From positions 1,488,001 to 1,552,000 of the forward strand of contig NZ_LT629771.1 of NCBI RefSeq assembly GCF_900105175.1: DNA of 64,000 nt. The letters are read 5' to 3'. Within the stretch, counting starts at the first letter, position 1, and the number at the start of each line of letters is the position of its first letter. The translations under genes were made by a program, and so were the position numbers. The DNA comes from Jiangella sp. DSM 45060 (GTDB lineage Bacteria > Actinomycetota > Actinomycetes > Jiangellales > Jiangellaceae). Of the stretch, positions 31,074-39,905 are shown piece after piece. The notes beneath the pieces are model-generated. The model had not been told where the DNA came from. It worked only from the letters and a program-made list of their open reading frames with translations, and searched no databases.

Positions 31074-32168
31074 CTAGGCGCCGCGCGCCTCCTGGTAGGC
31101 GCGGCGCGCCTCGGGGGAGCTGTGATGGTGGGTCAGCTCGTGCGCCTCGGGTGGGGTGACGCCGTCGTAGGCGGGGTGGATGTGCACGCTGACGTCGTTG
31201 AGGTGAGCGATGGTGTGCAGCAGCTCGTGGTGCGCCTCCTCGGCCAGCTGGTGCCCGTCGGCGACGGTGAGGGTGGCGTCGACGCCGAGGGTGACCTGGG
31301 CCTCGAGGCGGTGGCCGCTCCAGCGGGCGCGGATCGCGTCGACGTACTGGACGCCGGGCACGGCGGAGGCCACTCCGTGGATCTGGTCGACGAGGCCGGG
31401 CTCGACGCCGTCCATGAGGCGGCGGATGACCGACTTGCAGGACTCGACCAGGATCCACAGGATCGCGACCGCGATGATCAGCCCGATGATCGCGTCGGCC
31501 TGGCGGAAGCCGAGCCAGACGCCGATGACGCCGAGCACGACGGCGATGGAGGTGAAGCCGTCGGCGCGGGCGTGGTTGCCCTCGGCGATGAGGGCGGCGG
31601 AGCCGATCTTGCGGCCGATGCGGATGCGGTAGATCGCCACCAGCTCGTTGCCCAGTGCGCCGACGATGCCTGCGGCGAACACCCAGCCGAGGTTCGTCAG
31701 CTCGCGCGGGTTCACCAGCGCGTCGACGGACTCCCAGATGATCAGGGCGGCGGACAGCGCGATGACGGCGGCGATGAGCAGGCCGACCAGGTCCTCGGCG
31801 CGGCGGTAGCCGAACGGGTATTTCTTGGTGGGCGCACGCCGGCCCAGCCGGAACGCGATCACCAGCGGGATGGTCGTGACGAGGTGGCCGAGGTTGTGCA
31901 GGGTGTCGGCGAGCAGCGCGATCGACCCGCTGATGGCGACGATGACGATCTGCAGCACGGCGGTGGCGCCCATGCCGCCGAGACCGATCCAGGCGGCGCG
32001 GATGCCCTCCCTGCTGGCCTCCTCGGCGGTCTGGATGGCCTCGGTGTGGTCGTGTGCGTGCGGCTTGAACAGGTGGGTGACGCGGTCGCGCAGGCGGACC
32101 CCGTCGTGTCCGTGGCCATGCCCATGACCGTGCCCATGTCCGTGGCCGTGTCCGTGCTCGTCGTTCAT
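31074..32168 (-). CDS. Cation diffusion facilitator (CDF) metal exporter with His-Gly tail
   Basis: CDF family antiporter of 364 residues exporting a divalent metal such as zinc. Residues 5-21 are nine His alternating with Gly, a likely metal buffer, and more His occur near 35-40. Six TM helices follow, with the metal site in TM2 (LLADTLHNLGH, the HD/DxxHN type) and in TM5 (EGNHARADGFTS). The C-terminal cytoplasmic ferredoxin-like domain is His-rich at its end. ATG 32168 is the start. A two-part operator-like element lies just upstream. Confidence 0.92.
   Translation of the reverse strand: MNDEHGHGHGHGHGHGHGHGHDGVRLRDRVTHLFKPHAHDHTEAIQTAEEASREGIRAAWIGLGGMGATAVLQIVIVAISGSIALLADTLHNLGHLVTTIPLVIAFRLGRRAPTKKYPFGYRRAEDLVGLLIAAVIALSAALIIWESVDALVNPRELTNLGWVFAAGIVGALGNELVAIYRIRIGRKIGSAALIAEGNHARADGFTSIAVVLGVIGVWLGFRQADAIIGLIIAVAILWILVESCKSVIRRLMDGVEPGLVDQIHGVASAVPGVQYVDAIRARWSGHRLEAQVTLGVDATLTVADGHQLAEEAHHELLHTIAHLNDVSVHIHPAYDGVTPPEAHELTHHHSSPEARRAYQEARGA
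32106..32156 (-). repeat. Hexanucleotide-type (His-Gly)n coding repeat
   Basis: Nine His codons alternate with Gly codons over 51 bp at the start of the CDF gene. Codon choice varies (CAC/CAT, GGC/GGA/GGT), so the repeat is imperfect at DNA level and probably kept for metal binding. Confidence 0.8.
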
Positions 32169-32197
32169 CGCTTCGACGCTCCCCAGGAGTCGGCTCT

Positions 32198-32234
32198 GTG
32201 ATACATCACAGGAGACGTTACTTGAAACATCACA
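32198..32234. promoter_or_regulatory. Two-part operator-like element upstream of the CDF gene
   Basis: GTGATACATCAC (32198-32209) and TTGAAACATCAC (32222-32233) share the pattern TGAnnCATCAC, 24 bp apart, with GTTAC between them. The same arrangement occurs at 42823-42857. It lies 30 bp upstream of the CDF start codon, in promoter position. Confidence 0.6.
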
Positions 32235-32272
32235 CCGGCGGAAGGTCCTGGACGGAAGTGCCGCGGACGGAG

Positions 32273-33451
32273 TCAGGAGGAAGGAGCGAGGCGGGTGGCG
32301 AGGACGAGCGCCGCGTGCGCGCCCAGCCGCCCGGTGCCGGTCGACCAGGAGCTGCCGACGAGGTCGCGGATCTTGTCCATCCGGTAGTAGAGCGTGGTCC
32401 GGTGGATGTGCAGCGCGGCGACGGTGGCCGCGGCGTCGCCGCCGGAGTCGAGGTAGGTGAGCAGCGTGGTGGCGAGCAGCCGATGCTCCGGGCGCAGCAG
32501 CGGCGCCAGCGGCGGGTGCAGCTCGAGCGCGGTCTCGGGCGTCCACGGCAGCCCGAAGAGCAGCTGCCAGGCGCCCAGCTCGGACCAGCAGGCGAACCCG
32601 TCGAACTCGCCGACCCGCTGGGCGACGTCGGCGGCGTAGGCGGCGCGGGCGAACGACGCGGCCGGCGACTCGCCCGGCAGCTGGTCGGCGAGGCCGACGG
32701 CGAGGGCGGGCTCGGCCGCGCGGGCGGTGCTCCAGAACCGCTCGCGCCAGGCGGCCGACGGCGGGCGCGGGCCGGCCCGGCTGACCACGGCGAGGTACCC
32801 GCCGACCGGCGCGACCAGCGCCGGCCCGATCAGCTGGCGCAGCGCGACGGACCGGGTGACGGCGTGCCGGGCGGCCTCGGCGGTGTCGTCGTCGCCGTCG
32901 CGGAACCGGATGGCCGCGATGCGCAGTGACGCGCCGGCGCCGAGGCGGTCCGGCCCGGTGACGGCGGCGAGGGCGGCGTCGCGGCGGTCGCGGTCGTCGC
33001 CGAACAGGCCGGCCAGCAGCGGGGTGTCCTGCGCCTGCAGGTCGTCGAGCTCGGCGGCGTTGTGGCGCAGCAGCTCGGTGATCGCCCGGGCGCCCTTGGT
33101 GGCCATGGTCAGCTCGGACGGCGTGACCGGCGGGTCGGCGTCGATCAGCCAGAGGAAGCCGTAGAGGTCCGAGCCGTCGCGCAGCGGCACCGCGATGCGC
33201 GGCAGCGTGCGCAGCTCGGCGCTGTCGGGGATGTGGACGGGGTCGACGGCGTGGTCGATGCCGAACGTGCGCACGTGCGCGACGATCGCGGCGTCGGCCC
33301 GGCGGGCGAGGACGCTGTCGATGCGGGGCGGGTCGATGGCGCCGTAGTGGGCGCTGGCCGCCAGCAGCTGGATGGCGACGTCGTCGACCGCCACCGAGCG
33401 CTGCAGCTCGGTGGCGAGGTCGTCGACGAGCTGCTGCAGCTCATCGAGCAT
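32273..33451 (-). CDS. PucR family transcriptional regulator
   Basis: Regulator of 392 residues. An N-terminal sensory region (VAIQLLAASAHYGAID, RIAVPLRDGSDLYGFLWLID) resembles GAF-like input domains, a GGDEF-like middle region follows, and the C-terminal PucR/CdaR HTH has LLATTLLTYLDSGGDAAATVAALHIHRTTLYYRMDKI. Such regulators activate uptake and catabolic operons for purines, sugar acids or amino acids. It is divergent from the FAD oxidase/peptide-importer operon, and a 20-bp palindrome lies 13 bp from its start, making that operon its probable target. Confidence 0.88.
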   Translation of the reverse strand: MLDELQQLVDDLATELQRSVAVDDVAIQLLAASAHYGAIDPPRIDSVLARRADAAIVAHVRTFGIDHAVDPVHIPDSAELRTLPRIAVPLRDGSDLYGFLWLIDADPPVTPSELTMATKGARAITELLRHNAAELDDLQAQDTPLLAGLFGDDRDRRDAALAAVTGPDRLGAGASLRIAAIRFRDGDDDTAEAARHAVTRSVALRQLIGPALVAPVGGYLAVVSRAGPRPPSAAWRERFWSTARAAEPALAVGLADQLPGESPAASFARAAYAADVAQRVGEFDGFACWSELGAWQLLFGLPWTPETALELHPPLAPLLRPEHRLLATTLLTYLDSGGDAAATVAALHIHRTTLYYRMDKIRDLVGSSWSTGTGRLGAHAALVLATRLAPSS

Positions 33452-33463
33452 GCGTGCCTCGCG

Positions 33464-33483
33464 GACTCGACATCTGTCGAGTC
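33464..33483. promoter_or_regulatory. 20-bp palindromic operator between pucR-type gene and amine-oxidase operon
   Basis: GACTCGACA-TC-TGTCGAGTC is a perfect 9-2-9 inverted repeat in the 141-bp divergent gap. It is placed next to the pucR-type start codon, suggesting autoregulation and control of the divergent operon by the same protein. Confidence 0.65.
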
Positions 33484-33592
33484 TAAGGCCGGGAGATTGC
33501 GACGTTCGGGTGCGGACCGGACGGATTCCGGCGTCCTAGGTTGTCCGGCACGACAGTCCGGCAGCGACGCCGGCGACCGACGGGAGACGCCG

Positions 33593-34783
33593 ATGGCGGA
33601 CCGGTACCGGGTGATCGTGGTGGGATGCGGCGCGATCGGCGCCGCCACCGCCTACTGGCTGAGCCGGCGTCTCGGTGCCGAGGTCCTGGTGCTGGAGCAG
33701 TTCGACCTCGGCCACTCGCGGGGCGCGTCGGAGGACCACTCGCGGGTCATCCGGCACACGTACACCCGCACCGCCTACACGACGCTCACCCCGGCGGCGT
33801 ACCAGAGCTGGAGCATCGTCGAGCAGGCGACCGGGCTGCGGCTGGTGCAGCGGACCGGCGGGCTGATCCTGGCGTCGGAGGACGCCCCGTCGATCTCGTT
33901 CGTCGACGACACCGTCGCCGCGATGGCCGCGACGAACCTCCCGCACGAGGAGCTGGGCGCCGCCGACGTCATGCGTCGCTGGCCGCAGTGGCGGCTGGAG
34001 CCGCACCACCGCGGCGTGCTGGACCCGGAGGCGGGGGTGCTCGACATCCGCCAGGCCACCGCCGCGCACGTCGCGCTCAGCCGCGACAACGGCGTGACGA
34101 TCGTGCCGAACGCGCCGGTGACGGGCCTGACCGAGACGGCGGGCGGCGTCGAGGTCGCCATCGCCGACGGCCGCCGCTTCGCCGCCGACCGGCTGGTGCT
34201 CAGCGGCGGCGCCTGGAACCCGGAGCTGCTGGAGCTGCTGGGCACCCGGCTGCCGATCACGCTCACCGAGGAACAGGTGACGTACTTCGCGACCCCCAAG
34301 GTGCGCGAGTTCACCCCGGACCGCTTCCCGGTGTTCGGCTTCATCGACGACGACAGCCGGCTCTACTACGGGCTGCCGGTATACGGCGAGGTGGCGGTGA
34401 AGGCCGGGCTGGACGGCGTCGGGCCGGAGGTCACCAGCGAGACGCGGACGTACCGGACCGACCCGGGCCGGGTCGACGAGGTCCGCCGGTTCCTGGGCCG
34501 GCACCTGCCGGCCGCCGTCGGGCCGGAGCTGTACTCGCGGGTCTGCTGCTACGACTTCCCGCCGGACCGCGACTTCATCGCCGACTACGTCCCCGGCCAC
34601 GAGCGCGTGCTGGTCTGCGCGGGCGCCGGTCACGCGGGCAAGTTCGCCGGGCTGCTCGGCCGGGTGCTCACCGAGCTGGCGCTCGACGGCGTCAGCCGGT
34701 TCCCGGTCGAGGCCTTCCGGGCCGACCGACCGGCCCTCTACTCTTCGGCCCCAATGCAGGTCAGCCGCTCCAATTCGATGTGA
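33593..34783 (+). CDS. FAD-dependent amine oxidase (sarcosine / N-methyl amino acid oxidase type)
   Basis: DAO-superfamily flavoenzyme of 396 residues. The N-terminal dinucleotide fold is VIVVGCGAIGAATAYWLSRR, then GASEDHSRVIRH, as in monomeric sarcosine oxidase and N-methyltryptophan oxidase. The segment CCYDFPPDRDFIADYVP contains Cys at the place where these enzymes covalently bind FAD, and GAGHAGKF is the C-terminal FAD contact. It oxidises a secondary or primary amine to imine with peroxide release; substrate unknown. First gene of the operon; importer genes follow 24 bp later. Confidence 0.85.
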   Translation: MADRYRVIVVGCGAIGAATAYWLSRRLGAEVLVLEQFDLGHSRGASEDHSRVIRHTYTRTAYTTLTPAAYQSWSIVEQATGLRLVQRTGGLILASEDAPSISFVDDTVAAMAATNLPHEELGAADVMRRWPQWRLEPHHRGVLDPEAGVLDIRQATAAHVALSRDNGVTIVPNAPVTGLTETAGGVEVAIADGRRFAADRLVLSGGAWNPELLELLGTRLPITLTEEQVTYFATPKVREFTPDRFPVFGFIDDDSRLYYGLPVYGEVAVKAGLDGVGPEVTSETRTYRTDPGRVDEVRRFLGRHLPAAVGPELYSRVCCYDFPPDRDFIADYVPGHERVLVCAGAGHAGKFAGLLGRVLTELALDGVSRFPVEAFRADRPALYSSAPMQVSRSNSM

Positions 34784-34807
34784 GAGCCGGATGAAGGCGA
34801 GGGACCG

Positions 34808-35806
34808 ATGAGCGTTGTGCCAAGACGACGGCGGCGAATGGGCCGGGTGCCGCGCCGGATCCTGCACATGCTGGTGACGCTGTGGGTGGCGAGCCTGCTG
34901 GTGTGGTCGCTGCTCGCGCTGGCGCCCGGCGACCCGGCCCGGCGGGTGCTGAACGGGCGCGGCGTCGTGGACCCGACCGACGCGCAGCTCGCGGCCGAAC
35001 GGCTGGCCCTCGGCCTGGACCGGCCGGCGTGGGAGCGGTACCTGGACTGGCTCGGCGGCGCGGTGCGCGGCGACTTCGGGCAGTCCTGGCGGACCGGGCG
35101 GCCGATCAGCGACGAGCTGGCCGTCTACCTCCCCGCGACGATCAACCTCACGCTCGCGGCCCTGCTGATCGCGCTGGCGGTCGCGCTGCCGCTGGGCCTG
35201 CTCGGCGCGGCGACGGCGGGCCGCTGGCCGGACGCCGTCATCCGGGTCGTGACGCTGGTGATGGTGTCGACGCCGGCGTTCGTCATCGGCGTCGTGCTGC
35301 TCTACGTCGTGGTGCTGCGCTGGGGCGCCGGCAACGTCGTCGCGGACGGCACATGGTCGAACGCGTGGCTGCCGGCGATCACGCTGGCGGCGTGGCCCGC
35401 GGCGTCGTGGGCGCGCATCCTGCGGGCCGGCCTGCTGGAATCGATGTCGGCCACCTACCTGCACGTGTCCGAGGCGCGCGGCGCCGGGCGGCTGCGGCTG
35501 CTCGTGACGCACGCGCTGCCCAACGCGTCGGTGCCGTTCCTGGCGGTGTTCGGGGTCAGCGTCGGCTGGCTGCTGGCCGGAGCGCCGGTGGTCGAGACGG
35601 TGTTCACCTGGCCGGGCATCGGCCGCTACACCGTCGAGTCGATCATCGCCCGCGACGTGCCAGTCGTGCAGGCGTTCACGATGCTGGCCGTGCTGCTGTT
35701 CGTGCTGAGCAGCCTCGCCGTCGACCTCCTCTCGACGGCGATCGACCCGCGGCTGCGCGAACGCGGCCGGCCGGGCGGATCGATGGCGGGGGAGGCGGCG
35801 CGATGA
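34808..35806 (+). CDS. Peptide/opine ABC transporter permease, DppB type
   Basis: Membrane subunit of 332 residues with six TM helices. Typical features are LAPGDPARRVL near the N-terminus, a periplasmic loop with GDFGQSWRTG, the cytoplasmic coupling loop (YLHVSEARGAGRLRLLVTHALPNASVP) and the C-terminal ETVFTWPGIGRYTVESIIARD. It is the first transporter gene after the oxidase; its stop overlaps the next permease start (ATGA). Confidence 0.9.
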   Translation: MSVVPRRRRRMGRVPRRILHMLVTLWVASLLVWSLLALAPGDPARRVLNGRGVVDPTDAQLAAERLALGLDRPAWERYLDWLGGAVRGDFGQSWRTGRPISDELAVYLPATINLTLAALLIALAVALPLGLLGAATAGRWPDAVIRVVTLVMVSTPAFVIGVVLLYVVVLRWGAGNVVADGTWSNAWLPAITLAAWPAASWARILRAGLLESMSATYLHVSEARGAGRLRLLVTHALPNASVPFLAVFGVSVGWLLAGAPVVETVFTWPGIGRYTVESIIARDVPVVQAFTMLAVLLFVLSSLAVDLLSTAIDPRLRERGRPGGSMAGEAAR

Positions 35807-36684
35807 CCGCGGCACCCGTCCTCGTCGCCCGCTCCGCCCGGGCCGGCAGCCAGCCGGTCGGCGTCTGGGCCAGCCTGCTGCGGCACCCGTCCGGGCGGGC
35901 CGGGCTCGCCATCGCGGCGCTGCTGGCGCTGGTCGCCCTCGTCGGCCCGTGGCTCACCGCCGACCCGAACCAGACCAGCTACGACACCCAGCTCGCCCCG
36001 CCCAGCTCGGAGCACCTGCTCGGCACCGACCAGGCCGGGCGCGACCAGCTGGCCCGGGTCGTGGCCGGCGCGCAGACGACGCTCGGCGCGGCGCTCGCGG
36101 TGTTCGTGCTGGTCGGCGTGATCGGGGTGGTGGTCGGGATGGTGGCCGCGCTGGCCGGCGGCTGGGTCGACACCGTCATCTCCCGCATCGTCGACCTGCT
36201 GCTGGGCCTGCCGTCGCTGGTGCTGGCGCTGGCGATCGTCGGCACCCTCGGCCCGAGCCTGCGCAACGTCATCATCGCGCTCACCGTCAGCGGGTGGGCC
36301 TACCTGGCCCGGCTGGCCCGCAGCCACGCGCTCGGCGCGCACGACCGTCCGGACGTCGTCGCCGCGCGGATGGCCGGCGTCGGCCGGGTCCGGATCGCCG
36401 TCGGGCACGTGCTGCCGGGCGTGACCGTGCAGGTCGCGATCGCGGCGACGATGGAGCTCAGCGCGATCATCCTCGGGCTGTCGGCGCTGTCGTTCCTCGG
36501 CCTCGGGGTGCAGCCGCCGACCGCCGAATGGGGCCAGATGCTGGCCGAGAGCCGCTTCGCGCTCACCCAGATGCCGACGCTCGCGCTCGGGCCCGGCCTC
36601 GCCGTGATGCTCGCCGTCGGCGCGGCCGTGCTGATCAGCGAGGCGTTGCGCGATGTCGTCGACCCGGCTTGGAGGCGCGGATGA
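35803..36684 (+). CDS. Peptide ABC transporter permease, DppC type
   Basis: Second membrane subunit, 293 residues. It shows the DppC signature HLLGTDQAGRDQLARVVAGAQTTL, six TM helices, the coupling loop VVAARMAGVGRVRIAVGHVLPGV and the conserved ALSFLGLGVQPPTAEWGQML. It overlaps both neighbours by 4 bp and forms the channel with the DppB-type subunit. Confidence 0.9.
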   Translation: MTAAPVLVARSARAGSQPVGVWASLLRHPSGRAGLAIAALLALVALVGPWLTADPNQTSYDTQLAPPSSEHLLGTDQAGRDQLARVVAGAQTTLGAALAVFVLVGVIGVVVGMVAALAGGWVDTVISRIVDLLLGLPSLVLALAIVGTLGPSLRNVIIALTVSGWAYLARLARSHALGAHDRPDVVAARMAGVGRVRIAVGHVLPGVTVQVAIAATMELSAIILGLSALSFLGLGVQPPTAEWGQMLAESRFALTQMPTLALGPGLAVMLAVGAAVLISEALRDVVDPAWRRG

Positions 36685-37619
36685 ACGAGACCGACGGCGT
36701 CGTGACGGCGCCCGTGCTGTCCGTCGACGGCCTGGACGTCACCTACGCGAACGGCGCCCGCGCCGTCCGGGAGCTGAGCCTGGACCTCGGCGACGGCGAG
36801 TGCCTGGCGCTGGTGGGGGAGTCCGGCTGCGGCAAGACCACCGTCGCCCGGGCGCTGCTCGGCCTGCTGCCGCGGCGCACCCGGGTAGCCGGGTCGGTCC
36901 GCATCCGCGGCACCGAGGTGGTCGGCGCCTCGAGCCGGCGGCTGCGGCGGCTGCGCGGCACCGACGTCGCCTACGTCGCCCAGGACCCGTACGCCGCCTG
37001 CGACCCGCTGCGCACCGTCGCCCACCACGTCGAAGAGGGCTGGCGGGCGAAGGGGCAGCGGCCACCGGACGGGCAGGTGACGGCGCGGCTGGCCGAGCTG
37101 GGCATCGAGGACGCGCAGCACCGGGCCCGGCTGCGCCCGCACCAGTGGTCCGGCGGCATGCTGCAGCGCGCCACCATCGCCGGCGCGACGGTGCACGGCC
37201 CCGCCCTGACCGTCGCCGACGAGGCCACCAGCGCGCTCGACGCCGACCTCAGCGACGGCGTGCTGTCCGCGCTGCGGGCCGCGTCGAACGCGCTGCTGCT
37301 GGTCAGTCACGACCTCGCGCTGGTCGCCAAGCACGCCGACCGGGTCGCCGTCATGTACCACGGGCGGGTCGTCGAGACCGGCCGCACCGGCGACGTCATC
37401 GGTGCGCCGCGGCACCCGTACACGCGGGCGCTGCTGCTGGCCGCCCCGCGGCCGGGCGCCGGCCTGCCGCGCGAGCTGCCCGGCACGCCACCGTCGCTGG
37501 CCGACCGGCTGCCCGGTTGCTCGTTCGCGCCGCGCTGCGCCCACTCCGGTGACCAGTGCCGGGAGCTGCTGCCGCTGCTCACCGACGGCGTCGCCTGCCA
37601 CGCGGTGGAGCGGTCGTGA
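36681..37619 (+). CDS. Peptide ABC transporter ATP-binding protein, DppD type
   Basis: ATPase of 312 residues with Walker A GESGCGKTT, Q-loop YVAQDPYAACDPL, signature WSGGMLQR, Walker B LTVADEATSALD and H-loop VSHDL. The C-terminal oligopeptide motif (LPGCSFAPRCAHSGDQC) carries the four Cys common to DppD/OppD and may bind an iron-sulphur cluster. It overlaps both neighbours by 4 bp. Confidence 0.9.
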   Translation: MNETDGVVTAPVLSVDGLDVTYANGARAVRELSLDLGDGECLALVGESGCGKTTVARALLGLLPRRTRVAGSVRIRGTEVVGASSRRLRRLRGTDVAYVAQDPYAACDPLRTVAHHVEEGWRAKGQRPPDGQVTARLAELGIEDAQHRARLRPHQWSGGMLQRATIAGATVHGPALTVADEATSALDADLSDGVLSALRAASNALLLVSHDLALVAKHADRVAVMYHGRVVETGRTGDVIGAPRHPYTRALLLAAPRPGAGLPRELPGTPPSLADRLPGCSFAPRCAHSGDQCRELLPLLTDGVACHAVERS

Positions 37620-38353
37620 CGGCCCCGGTCGTCGAGGGCAGCGGGCTCTCGGTCACCTACGGCCAGCGCGGCCACGTCCACCACGCCGTCGTCGACCTGA
37701 CCGTGGCGGTGCGCCCGGGCGAGATCGTCGGCGTCACCGGGGCGTCGGGCTGCGGGAAGTCGACGACGCTGCGGCTGCTGGCCGGGCTCGAGCAGCCGCA
37801 CGCGGGCACCGTCCGGCTCGGCGGCGCCGACATCTGGGCCGATGGACGCGCGCCGCGGCCGCCGCGGCCCGGATACGTGATGCCGGTCTTCCAGGATCCC
37901 GTGGCGAGCCTCGACCGGCGCTGGCCGATCTGGCGCTCCGTCACCGAGCCGCTCACCGTCGGGCGGCCGCGGATGTCCAAGCAGGAACGCATGGCCGCCG
38001 CGCGGGAGCACCTCGCCCGGCTGAGTCTCGACCACCTCGACGTGCGCTGCCTGCCGACGCAGTTGTCGGGCGGGCAGTGCCAGCGGGTGGCCATCGCCCG
38101 TGCCCTCGTGGCCGGTCCGGCGCTCGTCGTCGCCGACGAGCCGACCGCCAGCCTCGACGTCACCACCGCGGCCGGCGTCACCCGGGTGCTCCGGGAGGCC
38201 GCCGACCAGGGCACGGCGCTCGTGATCGTGAGTCACGACCAGGACCGCCTGAGCGTCCTGGCCGACCGGATCCTGCGGATGAACCGCGGCCGCGTCGTCG
38301 CAGAAGAGGTGCTGCGGCCGCTCGTCCACGCGCGAAGGGGCACCGATGAGTAG
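37616..38353 (+). CDS. Peptide ABC transporter ATP-binding protein, DppF type
   Basis: Second ATPase, 245 residues, with Walker A GASGCGKST, Q-loop PVFQDPVASLD, signature LSGGQCQR, Walker B LVVADEPTASLD and H-loop VSHDQ. It is shorter than usual and lacks the C-terminal Cys-rich oligopeptide extension, so the pair is asymmetric. The GTG start overlaps the DppD stop; the end overlaps the binding-protein start by 8 bp. Confidence 0.88.
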   Translation: MTAPVVEGSGLSVTYGQRGHVHHAVVDLTVAVRPGEIVGVTGASGCGKSTTLRLLAGLEQPHAGTVRLGGADIWADGRAPRPPRPGYVMPVFQDPVASLDRRWPIWRSVTEPLTVGRPRMSKQERMAAAREHLARLSLDHLDVRCLPTQLSGGQCQRVAIARALVAGPALVVADEPTASLDVTTAAGVTRVLREAADQGTALVIVSHDQDRLSVLADRILRMNRGRVVAEEVLRPLVHARRGTDE

Positions 38354-39905
38354 ACGAGTTGGACGGCGGGCGCTGGCGGCAGTCGCGGCCCTCGCCGTGA
38401 CGGTCCTGTCCGGATGCGCCGTCGAAGGCCAGGCCACCGATCCCGCAGGCGAGACCGACCGGCCGCTGCGGATCGCCACGACCTGGGCGATCGGGTCGCT
38501 GGACCCGATCACCGAGGCGTACTGGGCGCCCGAGTTCGGCTACGGCGAGCTGCTGATGCGCCCGACCGCCGACGGCGTCGTCGAGCCGTGGCTGCTGGAG
38601 TCGGCGGAGCCGGTCACGCCCACCGAGTGGGAGCTGGTGCTGCGCGACGGCGTGACGTTCCAGAACGGCAGCCCGTGTGACGCGGACGCCGTCGCCGCCG
38701 CGATCAACCACCAACTGGCGAACAACCCGGTGCTGCCGCCGATCGTGCCCGGCGCGACGGCCGCGGCCACCGGGCCGGACACCGTCGTGCTGACCACCTC
38801 GACGCCGGTGTCGTTCCTGCCCGCGCTGCTGGCGCAGGAGGACATGTTCCCGATCTACGACGTCGCCGCGTACGAGTCGGCGGCGGGCGACCCGCAGGCG
38901 CTGGTCGGGCTGGGCATGCACACCGGCCCGTACCGGGTGACCGAACTGACGTCGTCCGGCATGGTGCTGGAGCGCTACGACGACTACTGGCAGGGCGAGC
39001 CCGCGCTGCCGGGCGTCGAGGTGTCGTTCATCTCCGACGCGCAGGCGCGGGTGCTGGCCGTGCAGTCCGGCGAGGTCGACGTCGCGCTCTACCCGCCCAC
39101 GGAGTCGGCCGGCACGCTGGAGAACTCGTCCGCCGCCCACTTCGTCACCGGCGACGGCACGCTCGGCCCGCGGCTGATCCTCAACGTGCAGCGCAGCCCG
39201 ATGGACGAGCCGGCCGTGCGGCAGGCGCTGAGCGCGGCCATCGACTACGAGACGATGGCGAACACCGTCATGAACGGCTTCCATGACGTCGCCGAGGGCA
39301 TGTACCCGATGCAGCTGCCGTACGCCGTGTCGAACCAGGCGTACGACCCGGACCGGGCCGGCCGGTTGCTGGACGAGGCCGGCTGGGTGCGCGGCGCGGA
39401 CGGCATGCGGGCCCGCGACGGCGTGCCGCTGCAGCTGACGCTCTACACCTACCGCGCCGACCCGGACCTGCCGGCGATCGCCGTCGCGCTGCGCTCGCAA
39501 CTGGAGGAGTCGGGCATCGGCATCCAGATCGAGGAGCTGGACGACATCTCCTCGATCTACGACGGCGACACCGGCTGGCACATCGCGCTGTTCCGGACCG
39601 GCTACTACGGCACCAGCGGCGCCGTCGTCGGGGTGATCCACGACTACCTCACCTCCGACGGCTCGCGGAACGCTGGCGGCATCGCCGACCCCGAGCTGGA
39701 CACGCTCGCCGACCAGCTGGCGCTGGCGTTCGAAGAGGAGGAGCAGTACGACCTGCTCCGGCAGATCCAGGACATCGTCATGGCCCGGCAGGCGTACGCG
39801 ATCGTCGTCTCGGTGAAGCGCGCGTCCGCGGTGGTCTCCGACACCTGGCGGGACTACGAGCCGTCGGCCGTCTACCTGCACCTGGACTGGAGGACGCAGC
39901 CATGA
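38346..39905 (+). CDS. Peptide-binding lipoprotein (DppA/SBP_bac_5)
   Basis: Binding protein of 519 residues. The lipobox VLSGCAV places the lipidated Cys at about residue 24. The SBP_bac_5 fold shows EPWLLESAEPVTPTEWELVLRDGVTFQNG, GPYRVTEL and AYDPDRAGRLLDEAGW. Ligand unknown; it may bring in a peptide or amino-acid conjugate handled by the oxidase, aminopeptidase and PLP enzyme of the same operon. Confidence 0.9.
   Translation: MSRRVGRRALAAVAALAVTVLSGCAVEGQATDPAGETDRPLRIATTWAIGSLDPITEAYWAPEFGYGELLMRPTADGVVEPWLLESAEPVTPTEWELVLRDGVTFQNGSPCDADAVAAAINHQLANNPVLPPIVPGATAAATGPDTVVLTTSTPVSFLPALLAQEDMFPIYDVAAYESAAGDPQALVGLGMHTGPYRVTELTSSGMVLERYDDYWQGEPALPGVEVSFISDAQARVLAVQSGEVDVALYPPTESAGTLENSSAAHFVTGDGTLGPRLILNVQRSPMDEPAVRQALSAAIDYETMANTVMNGFHDVAEGMYPMQLPYAVSNQAYDPDRAGRLLDEAGWVRGADGMRARDGVPLQLTLYTYRADPDLPAIAVALRSQLEESGIGIQIEELDDISSIYDGDTGWHIALFRTGYYGTSGAVVGVIHDYLTSDGSRNAGGIADPELDTLADQLALAFEEEEQYDLLRQIQDIVMARQAYAIVVSVKRASAVVSDTWRDYEPSAVYLHLDWRTQP

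Noticed and set aside
32106-32156. CRISPR-like short repeats
   Set aside because: They are alternating His/Gly codons in one gene, without spacers or direct-repeat units of CRISPR length.
32198-32209. CRP-type site (TGTGA-N6-TCACA)
   Set aside because: The arms are separated by four, not six, bases, and the second conserved half-element fits a different regulator.
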